This document shows, one piece after another, positions 7,503 through 14,296 of a stretch of DNA of 27,450 nucleotides. The DNA is taken from NCBI GenBank assembly GCA_017431185.1, contig JAFRLP010000555.1, positions 1-27,450 of the forward strand. The letters run 5' to 3'. The stretch comes from Victivallales bacterium (GTDB taxonomy: Bacteria; Verrucomicrobiota; Lentisphaeria; Oligosphaerales; Oligosphaeraceae). Under the pieces are notes generated by a model. It was not told where the DNA came from. It worked only from the letters and a program-made list of their open reading frames with translations, and made no database searches. Within the stretch, counting starts at the first letter, position 1. Each line of letters opens with the position of its first letter. The translations under genes and the position numbers were made by a program.

Positions 7503-8519
7503 ATGAACAAAGGCACCATTTTGTCCTGCCTGGCGCTGGTTGCGGCCAGTGCCTTCGCCGCCGATTTCACGGATGACTTCACCTCCTTGGACTGGAGTCA
7601 CTGGACGGGCAAGGGCGGCATCGTCGGCTACCGCAAAAATGCCACCGACGGCTGCGCCGCGCCGGGTTCAGCCGAAATGGTCTTCCAGGAGGGGCATGAG
7701 CCGGAGGTCGCCGGCAGTTTCCTGCGTCGTGTCCCTGTCGAGTCGGGGAAAAGCTATCGGGTCACCGTGAAGGTGCGCAGCGGCGGTGAGGCCGGCGGAT
7801 GCCAGGCCTCCCTGGGCGTGCAGGCCTTTGTGGGGGACACGAAGTTCCATTCCACTTTGGTCAAGGGCTTGAAACGCGATGTGGACGTGGCATGGGTCTC
7901 CCTGGGCGCGGACTTCACCGTGCCGGATGGTGTGGACAAAGTGCAGTTCCTGCTCAACGGGTACGGCCCTGCCAAAGCCAAACTCCTGTTTGACGATTTC
8001 CGCATGGAGGAATTCAGCCTGGCTGACGATTTCAAGGACTCCTTCGACACCTTCTCCTGGGGTTCCTGGAAGGCGGAGGGCGCGCTGATGGCGTTCCAGC
8101 ATGATATGCAGGGCGGACGCGATGGGGGAGGCGCGGCCCTGGCCCAAGTCCTGGAGGGAAATCCCAAGGGAAAGAGCGGATGCCTGACCCGACATTTCCC
8201 TGTGGAGAAGGGGAAGGAGTACACTCTGCTGGTCTTCGTCAAAAGCGAGGGACTGGCTCCTGACGCCAGGGTTTCCATGAGCATCCAGGGGCAGAGCGTC
8301 AAACCGACGAAATTCCTGGGCACTGGTGTGCAGGGCACCCGCGTCAAGGCGGAGGAGTGCCGCGAGTGGCGGCGCATGGTGTTCACCTACACGATTCCCA
8401 CCACGGGAAAGTGGCAGGACTGCGGACAGGTTCTGGTCACGCTCGGAACGGGCGGGACGACGCCCGGCAAGGTCTGGTTTGACGACTTCGAGTTCTTCCG
8501 CAGCGGCGAGGACAAGTAG
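7503..8519 (+). CDS. Secreted protein with two carbohydrate-binding-type jelly-roll domains
   Basis: 338 residues from ATG 7503, with AGGAG just upstream. The first ~19 residues are a signal peptide ending ASAFA. Two similar beta-sandwich domains follow (about 22-170 and 175-334), each running from ESGKSYRVTVKVR- or EKGKEYTLLVFVK-type strands to a terminal LLFDDFRMEEF or VWFDDFEFF strand. This pattern is typical of CBM4/9-type or galactose-binding-like modules. There is no catalytic domain. The second domain closely resembles the C-terminal domain of the next gene (TIPTTGKWQDC against TVPTAGKWGEC), which suggests duplication within the operon and binding to the same ligand. The ligand is unknown. 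Confidence 0.75.
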   Translation: MNKGTILSCLALVAASAFAADFTDDFTSLDWSHWTGKGGIVGYRKNATDGCAAPGSAEMVFQEGHEPEVAGSFLRRVPVESGKSYRVTVKVRSGGEAGGCQASLGVQAFVGDTKFHSTLVKGLKRDVDVAWVSLGADFTVPDGVDKVQFLLNGYGPAKAKLLFDDFRMEEFSLADDFKDSFDTFSWGSWKAEGALMAFQHDMQGGRDGGGAALAQVLEGNPKGKSGCLTRHFPVEKGKEYTLLVFVKSEGLAPDARVSMSIQGQSVKPTKFLGTGVQGTRVKAEECREWRRMVFTYTIPTTGKWQDCGQVLVTLGTGGTTPGKVWFDDFEFFRSGEDK

Positions 8520-8540
8520 CGAGGGCGTCCTCGCCCTCGC
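8519..8540 (+). repeat. Perfect 9-bp hairpin at the stop codon
   Basis: GCGAGGGCG and CGCCCTCGC pair around TCCT, starting on the last base of the preceding stop codon. No T-tract follows, so it may stabilise the upstream mRNA or attenuate read-through rather than act as an intrinsic terminator. Confidence 0.5.
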
Positions 8541-8547
8541 AGAAAGG

Positions 8548-8641
8548 TAGCGGCGGCATCCTCGCCGCCGTCAACACAACGCACGAAACACAGACGACGG
8601 CGGGGATTCCGTCGGTACACCAGGGAGTTTTACATTAGGAG
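8548..8641 (+). repeat. Dispersed double-hairpin leader repeat, diverged copy 3
   Basis: TAGCGGCGGC, a loop and GCCGCCG (hairpin 8551-8570), then TCAACACAACGC and GAAACAC (to 8591), match copies 1 and 2. After that the sequence changes: the second hairpin is replaced by CGACGG (8595-8600) / CCGTCG (8609-8614). The region still ends in a Shine-Dalgarno sequence (AGGAG 8637-8641) in front of the glycosidase gene. Confidence 0.65.
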
Positions 8642-8651
8642 ACGTGTGTCG

Positions 8652-11600
8652 ATGAGAAAGAGCATCCTGCTTTGCGTGATGGCGGCGGGGCTGGCGTTTG
8701 CCCAGTCCGCCTATCTGGAGAGGCCCCTGGAGGAGAAGTGTGCCGCGAAGGACCTCTCCTTCCTGGTCACCTTTGACAAGCATGACGTGAACGCCAATTT
8801 CGCCAGGGGCGACAAGTACTCCACGACCTTGCGTGACCTCGATTTGGGGCTGCGCGGGCTCATCGGCTTTGACGGCAAATGCGCCTATCAGCCCGAGGCG
8901 GGCGAGTCACTGCGCTTCCCTGTCGCCGGCAATGTTGACCCCCACCAGGGCACGCTCATCCTCTGGACGGCGGGCATGGGCTATGCCCCCGGCGAGGCCG
9001 AGACCGACGGGAGGAAGCGCGGCAACATCGCCCTGGCGCACATCATGGTGCAGAACGGCGAGCGCTGGATTGAGTACCAACTCTACGAATACGCGGATAA
9101 CGTCTATTTCGACTGGCGCAACTCCGAGGAACCGCGTGGCTTCGGATCCGTGGGACGGGTCGCCATCCCCCGCAAAGGCATCCGCAAGGGGCAGTGGCAT
9201 CAGTTGGCCGCCACCTGGGACGACCGCCGTCTGGTCTTCTATCTCAACGGCGAGAAGGTCAGCGAGGCGGCGCTGCCCGCCAAGGTCTCCAAGACCGCCG
9301 ACATCAAGGCCGTCAGCAATCCCGAATCCTTCATCGGAATCAAGAGCCCGTTCTACGAGGACAAGCATGAGTGGAAGGTCGCCGTTGACGACGTGGCCAT
9401 CTATTCGCGCCCCCTCACCGCCTTGGAAATCCGCAACCAGTATGTGAGGCTGCTCAAGGACTCCTCCGCCGTCCAGAAGGTTCAGGCATACTCCGTAACG
9501 CTCAACGGAGTCAACATTGGCCGAAAGGACAGGATTGACCGTCTGGAGGTCGAATTCGATTTCGCCGCCATTTCGGAGAAAGACCAGCAGGCCCTTGAGA
9601 GGGGGGAACTGGTGGCCGATTACACCATCATCGCACCTGACGGGACGAAGCGTAGCGGCCAATGGACATTCCGCGTCGGCGACACCTGCCGAATCCTTTC
9701 GGGCATTGACCAGGTGGGAAAATACACTCTGGAGACCGCCGTCGGCAAGGAGAAGGTCACGGAAAGCATCGAGCGCCCCGATTTCTCCTGGGTCATGAAT
9801 GGTCTGGGGGACGAGGACGAGGTGCCCGCCATCTGGCGGGAATTCGCCGTCAGCGGGCGGACTGTCACTCTCTGGAACCGTGTCTATCAATTCGGGGCGG
9901 GGCCCTTGCCGACGGACATCCAGGGCTACGGCAGGCCTCTTCTGGCCGAGCGTCCCATCCTGCGCATTGACGGACAAGAGCCGGCATGGACGGCTGGCCC
10001 GACCTCCTGCACCAACCGCACCGTCACCTTCACGGGCGAGGGGGAAATCGGCAAGGCGCGCATCCGCTACGCCACCACCGTGGAGTTTGACGGACTCATC
10101 AAGTTCGACTGGCGCATCTCTGGCTGTCCGACCCTTTCCCGCATGGAACTGGCCTGGCGGCTCTCCCCCGAGAACCACCAGTTCCTGATGACTCCCCATG
10201 TCGATGAGACACGCGAAGTCCAAAAGGCATTCCCGTACCCGCAAACTGGCGGGGCCCCCAAACTGCTCTGGTTTGTCACCGAGAAGAAGGGGGGCTTTGC
10301 CTTCACGATGGAGAACGACGCGAACTGGGTCTATGCTCCCGACAAGCCGGTGCTCTTCGCGGACAAGGCGACGGGGGGCTGCCGCGTCGAGCTGGTCAAC
10401 CGGGAAGTGACCTTGCCTGAGGACACGCCGTACTCGGCGCTGTTCATCGCCACGCCGACCCGCCCTCTGCCTGAACTGAACCGGGTCATCCAGTATGGAG
10501 ACTCCCGCGGCGGCAAGAAGGGCATGATCAACGGCGGCGGCAACGGCGGCTTCAAGGGGGTTTTCACGCACGAGCCCCACGAGTACGACTTTGAGTACCG
10601 CAACAAGAACCGTCTGCCGAACACCGCCTCCGTCTATGGCGCGGCCAATGCGCTGACCTCCTACGAGCCGTGCGCCCGCTACCTCCGCAAATACTGGGAG
10701 ATACCCGGGGCGTACAGTTACAACATGCCGTTTGAGCGTCCGATAGCCCCTGGCAAGTACGTCCACGAGCGTTATTTCTCCTTGTCGGCGTGCAACAGCG
10801 GGGTCATCAACGACTTCTACCTGGCGGCCCAGGACAAACTCTACCGCCATCGGCTGGGAGACCGGATCTGGCAGGTCTATTATGACCTCTGCGGAGACGG
10901 CCTGTGCGGCAATGTCCTGCACGGCTGCGGGTTCAAGGACAAGTTCGGACGGAGCATCAGGACCTTCAGCGTGCTGTACAAGCGCGACCTCATCCGCAGG
11001 ACCGTCACCTTGGCGCACCGCCATGGAAAGACCCTCATGGTCCACGCCCAGCGGGACTTCATCCCGCACATGTCCGGGCTGGCGGACTACTATTTCCCTG
11101 GCGAGCAGTACGGCGCGCTGCTGCGCCGCAATCCCTTCGGGTACACGGACGAGGTGTCCGACGCCATCTACCGCAGCGAGTTCAACCGCAATGTGCTGGG
11201 CATCGGAGTCATTCATCTGCCCGCCCTGGCGCAGGCCGACCGGGCGAACTTCAAGCCCCCGGCGTACAAGTACACCGAGGCGATGATCTGCATGCTTCAG
11301 AGCCACGACATTGAAACCTCCCAGGACTGGGCTGCCGGCAAGCCGCTCCAGAGGGTCTGGGACATACTGGCGCGGTACGGGGTGGCGGATCCCTCCACCG
11401 AATGCCGTCTCTACCATGAGCAGAGCGAGGTCACATCCTCCGCGCCGGAGGTTCGGGTGACCTACTATGCCTGTCCCCAGGGGCGCTATGTGCTGTTCCT
11501 GGCCAACAAGGACATCCGTGCCCATGAGACGGAGATAGACGTGAACAAGATCGCCGGCGGAGATTTCCTGGCCAGGGAGGAGTACCGCGAAACGGCGGTG

Positions 11601-12137
11601 AATGTCAAGGGCGGCAAGTTCACCATCCAGGTGCCGTCCCGGTCCTTCTGCATCGTGGTCTTTCCGCCGATTCCCGAATATCCCATTCGGGACTCAATGG
11701 AGCGCGCCTGGAGCAGTTGGCGTGACAAGAATTGCGACACCAAGTTCTCCCGCAATCTTATGGGAGGGATGCAGAACTCGCCGTGTCTGAAGATGGAAAG
11801 CAGCGAAACAGGCGGCGGCTGTTTCCACAAGGCGTTTCGCATCAAACCAGGCCAGACATATACCTGGCGCATTATGGTCAGGCAGGAAGGCGGAGCCGAG
11901 GGAAACCAAGTCTCCCTGGGAATTCAGGGGCGCAGGGCAGGAAACCTGGTGGGGCTTCCCCCCGTCAGCGTCAGGAAACCCGCCACCGCCGAGTGGCAGA
12001 AACTGGAACTGAGGTTCACCGTCCCCACGGCTGGCAAATGGGGGGAGTGCGAGGAGGTGCTGCTGACCACTGGCGGCTCAGGCAGGCATTGCACCACCTT
12101 CTTCGACGACTTCGAGATGGATTTGCTGCCTGAATAG
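8652..12137 (+). CDS. Large secreted LamG / DUF6067-like glycoside-hydrolase-type protein with C-terminal binding domain
   Basis: 1161 residues from ATG 8652, ten bases after AGGAG; GTG 8646 is an alternative. The signal peptide ends around residue 17-20 (AAGLAFAQSA). Residues about 35-265 form a concanavalin-A/LamG-like domain (GTLILWTAGMGY, GQWHQLAATWDDRRLVFYLNG, VAVDDVAIYSRPLTALEIRNQY). The central ~700 residues resemble the DUF6067/GH123-like glycosidase region (LWNRVYQFGAGPLP, TTVEFDGLIKFDWRI, QVYYDLCGDGLCGN, DYYFPGEQY). The last ~145 residues are a jelly-roll domain homologous to that of the preceding gene. It should act outside the cytoplasm on a polysaccharide. The family assignment is from memory of motifs, and catalytic residues are not assigned. 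Confidence 0.7.
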   Translation: MRKSILLCVMAAGLAFAQSAYLERPLEEKCAAKDLSFLVTFDKHDVNANFARGDKYSTTLRDLDLGLRGLIGFDGKCAYQPEAGESLRFPVAGNVDPHQGTLILWTAGMGYAPGEAETDGRKRGNIALAHIMVQNGERWIEYQLYEYADNVYFDWRNSEEPRGFGSVGRVAIPRKGIRKGQWHQLAATWDDRRLVFYLNGEKVSEAALPAKVSKTADIKAVSNPESFIGIKSPFYEDKHEWKVAVDDVAIYSRPLTALEIRNQYVRLLKDSSAVQKVQAYSVTLNGVNIGRKDRIDRLEVEFDFAAISEKDQQALERGELVADYTIIAPDGTKRSGQWTFRVGDTCRILSGIDQVGKYTLETAVGKEKVTESIERPDFSWVMNGLGDEDEVPAIWREFAVSGRTVTLWNRVYQFGAGPLPTDIQGYGRPLLAERPILRIDGQEPAWTAGPTSCTNRTVTFTGEGEIGKARIRYATTVEFDGLIKFDWRISGCPTLSRMELAWRLSPENHQFLMTPHVDETREVQKAFPYPQTGGAPKLLWFVTEKKGGFAFTMENDANWVYAPDKPVLFADKATGGCRVELVNREVTLPEDTPYSALFIATPTRPLPELNRVIQYGDSRGGKKGMINGGGNGGFKGVFTHEPHEYDFEYRNKNRLPNTASVYGAANALTSYEPCARYLRKYWEIPGAYSYNMPFERPIAPGKYVHERYFSLSACNSGVINDFYLAAQDKLYRHRLGDRIWQVYYDLCGDGLCGNVLHGCGFKDKFGRSIRTFSVLYKRDLIRRTVTLAHRHGKTLMVHAQRDFIPHMSGLADYYFPGEQYGALLRRNPFGYTDEVSDAIYRSEFNRNVLGIGVIHLPALAQADRANFKPPAYKYTEAMICMLQSHDIETSQDWAAGKPLQRVWDILARYGVADPSTECRLYHEQSEVTSSAPEVRVTYYACPQGRYVLFLANKDIRAHETEIDVNKIAGGDFLAREEYRETAVNVKGGKFTIQVPSRSFCIVVFPPIPEYPIRDSMERAWSSWRDKNCDTKFSRNLMGGMQNSPCLKMESSETGGGCFHKAFRIKPGQTYTWRIMVRQEGGAEGNQVSLGIQGRRAGNLVGLPPVSVRKPATAEWQKLELRFTVPTAGKWGECEEVLLTTGGSGRHCTTFFDDFEMDLLPE

Positions 12138-12140
12138 GGG

Positions 12141-12293
12141 TAGCGGAAAACTTCCTCCCCCGTCACCACGGAGAGAATATGGAGGAGAGTGTGAGTATCC
12201 CCGCCTATGCTCCTTTGATTCTGAAGTTGACCTGAGCGAAGGAAGACGTGCCCACAGAATGCGGTTTCTATGAGACACGGCGTGTCCGCCCCG
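12141..12293. repeat. Degenerate remnants of the double-hairpin repeat between convergent genes
   Basis: TAGCGGAAAACTTCCTCCCC at 12141-12160, running on to GTCACCACG, aligns with the first half of the dispersed repeat but has lost the hairpin. ATGAGACACGGCGTGTCCG at 12270-12288 resembles its second hairpin in reverse orientation and can itself pair (GACACG / CGTGTC). No T-tract is present, so no intrinsic terminator is called. Confidence 0.4.
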
Positions 12294-13274
12294 CTAGTAT
12301 GCCGCGCTGAGTTTGGCGATCTGCTCGGGGGAGAAGTTCTGCTGAACAAGGAATTCCTGAAGCATTGCCTCCGGCAAAGCCTTTTCGCGCATGAAGCGCA
12401 CAAGCCTTCTGGCCATCTCCTCGCCTCCCTCTTTCATTCCCTCTTTCATTCCCTGTTCCATCCCCTTCATCTCGCTCTCCCTCTTCATGTCGTCAATTGC
12501 CTTGCACATGTTGACTGTCTCCTTTGTGCTGTCCACCTGATGCATGCATCCCAGCAGGTCCAGAAGGCCCTGCGCGAAATCGCGGGGCAAATCTTGGCAC
12601 TCGGGATGCTCCTTCAGAAAATCCTCCATCCGTTCCCTGTTTACGGATGCACGGACATACTGTAATGCTATTTTCAGAAATTTCTCCATGCCATCCATGA
12701 TTTCCTCCGAAATTTCCGACGGGATGAGAATCGGGTACTCCAGCCGCGGCTCGAAGGGGAGGAGCTCAGGGAACGGGGAGGCCCCCAGCAGGTCGGCGAA
12801 CTGCGTCGGCGCGTCCCATGGCCCTGTGCCCCAGAGGATGACCACGGTGACCATTCGGCTGAACCGATAGTCCCTGGACACCGCGCTGAGGAACTCCTCC
12901 CTGTCCATCGGATGTCCGTCGTGGAACTTCCGGTGCGCCCCGCGCAGCTGGCGGCCATATTCCATGCACTGCATTTCCATCACCCGCCAGGGCATGAGGA
13001 TGTGCGGTGCCTCCTGGTTCTCGATTCCAAGCAGAAAATGACGGTCAGGGTTTGCGTTGTCCCACTGAATTCGCCTGACCACGTCGCAGATCCGTTCCCT
13101 GGAGGTCCATTTCCCGTCGTCCTGCCTCCGCAGGGAGACCTCATGCTCGGGGGCGGGACGGACCATGGACGGCTCGATCAGCCTGCGGCCACCCCCGAAC
13201 ACGGCGTTGAACACATCGGCGACCGCCTCGTCGCTCTCGAACATCATCTTCATCAGCGCATCAATTTTCGGCAT
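12294..13274 (-). CDS. Rpn-type PD-(D/E)XK nuclease / putative transposase family protein
   Basis: 326 residues from ATG 13274, chosen because AGGAG lies 6 bases upstream and because a promoter -10 box sits at 13325-13330. The N-terminus (KIDALMKMMFESDEAVADVFNAVF) and the nuclease core (RERICDVV with Asp64; FLLGIENQ with Glu85 and Gln87; then MPWRVMEMQCMEYGRQ) match the Rpn / recombination-promoting nuclease group. The C-terminus is a charged, Gly-rich tail with a repeated MKEG/MEQG unit (encoded around 12430-12475) and a final short helical domain, as usual in this group. Rpn proteins cleave DNA and promote RecA-independent exchange in E. coli; a role here is inferred. It is monocistronic and convergent with the glycosidase gene. 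Confidence 0.82.
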   Translation of the reverse strand: MPKIDALMKMMFESDEAVADVFNAVFGGGRRLIEPSMVRPAPEHEVSLRRQDDGKWTSRERICDVVRRIQWDNANPDRHFLLGIENQEAPHILMPWRVMEMQCMEYGRQLRGAHRKFHDGHPMDREEFLSAVSRDYRFSRMVTVVILWGTGPWDAPTQFADLLGASPFPELLPFEPRLEYPILIPSEISEEIMDGMEKFLKIALQYVRASVNRERMEDFLKEHPECQDLPRDFAQGLLDLLGCMHQVDSTKETVNMCKAIDDMKRESEMKGMEQGMKEGMKEGGEEMARRLVRFMREKALPEAMLQEFLVQQNFSPEQIAKLSAAY

Positions 13275-13324
13275 TTCACTCTCCTGGTTGCACTCTTTCT
13301 CCACTGGTTGGGAAACCGTGCATG

Positions 13325-13352
13325 AATATAGCACAGGATGAAATCAATTCAA
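13325..13352 (-). promoter_or_regulatory. Promoter of the Rpn-type gene
   Basis: On the minus strand TTGAAT (13352-13347), a 16-bp spacer and TATATT (13330-13325) lie in an AT-rich stretch. Transcription should start near 13318, giving a leader of about 44 bases before ATG 13274. An overlapping TTGACT (13357-13352) is an alternative -35 at longer spacing. Confidence 0.6.
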
Positions 13353-13514
13353 GTCAATGAAGCCAATTTTTATACATTCCTTTCAAATGAAATAAAAATA
13401 CCTTATTCTAGTTTAAAAATAATAGAAAAAGAAGAATAATGCAAACTCCTATGGAATTTTTCAGAGGGTCGATCAAGAGGTGCATGACGATTTGCGCGGG
13501 CGGGTGGCGCAATT

Positions 13515-14093
13515 TCAGAGGTCCACGTCCTCGGGCATGTGCTGGCAGGAGCATCCTGCATCGCAGGTGATGATTTCGCCTGTCATGTTTCCGCTCTCCT
13601 CACTGGTCAGGAAGGCCACCACATTGGCGATGTCCGCCCCCGTGGCCTCGTGGCGCAAGGGGCAGTTCAGGCAATGGCGCGCCTTGGTCTTTTCAGGTAG
13701 CGTATCCCAGCGTTCTGTGTAGATATAGCCTGGCGCACAGGCGTTCACTCTGATTCCGATTGGTCCGAGGTCAAGCGCAATCGCGCGCACCATCGAATTG
13801 ATTGCGCCTTTGCTGGCGCAGTAGGCAGTGCTGTTGCGAATTGCCCGCATGGCGGTGTTGGAGGAGAGAAACACCACGGTTCCGCGCTCAGGCTGTTTCA
13901 GGAAAAAGCGGTTGACCGCCTGCTGTGTGACCTGAAAACCGCCGCAGACGTTGACCCCCAGGACCTCCATCACATACGCGGGGTCCATTTCCGTGAAGGG
14001 CTTGCCGATGCCCTGGTGCGCGGCGTTGTTGACCAGAATGTCCAGGCGGCCCGCCTCCTTCTCAATGAGGTCAAAAAGATGATTCACCTGCAC
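13515..14093 (-). pseudogene. 5'-truncated short-chain dehydrogenase/reductase (SDR)
   Basis: SDR similarity begins at about 14093 (VNHLFDLIEKEAGRLDILVNNAA) and continues to the C-terminus. The catalytic motif is intact (SS in VFLSSNTAM, then YCASK), as are NNAA, the PG segment (APGYIYTE) and a TGEIITCDAG end. What is missing is the whole N-terminal ~60 residues with the TGxxxGxG nucleotide-binding motif. The frame stays open to 14234, but that part (Trp/Phe-rich, no glycine motif) is unlike any SDR, and no good start or ribosome-binding site is seen. Without the NAD(P) site it is unlikely to be an active dehydrogenase. A promoter at 14109-14137 points into it, so a short product from GTG 14093 remains possible. 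Confidence 0.7.
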
Positions 14094-14108
14094 GGATCTG
14101 TACTTATG

Positions 14109-14137
14109 ACTATACCACAATTCGGGGACATTTTCAA
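14109..14137 (-). promoter_or_regulatory. Minus-strand promoter at the SDR truncation point
   Basis: TTGAAA (14137-14132), a 17-bp spacer and TATAGT (14114-14109) form a strong sigma70-type promoter. Transcription would begin near 14102, a few bases before the truncated SDR reading frame (GTG 14093). No -10/-35 pair of similar quality was found for the divergent valS in the same interval. Confidence 0.6.
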
Positions 14138-14296
14138 GTTCAATTCGGTGGATTGCCGAAAACTTACTGCATCCCATGAAAAACCAGCCGCTTTTTTCAG
14201 GTTTGACGGTCAATTTGCTGTTGTCGAGTGGCAATCCTGGCGTTAGGCATTAAATTTAAGATGATTTTTTGTGTCCAAAACCAGGAGAAACACCGC

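Noticed and set aside
8907..11525. Minus-strand open frame of 872 codons
   Set aside because: Antisense shadow of the secreted glycosidase-like gene; low-complexity translation without motifs.
13335..13514. Possible small gene in the AT-rich gap
   Set aside because: No start with ribosome-binding site and no coding character; it holds the promoter of the Rpn-type gene.
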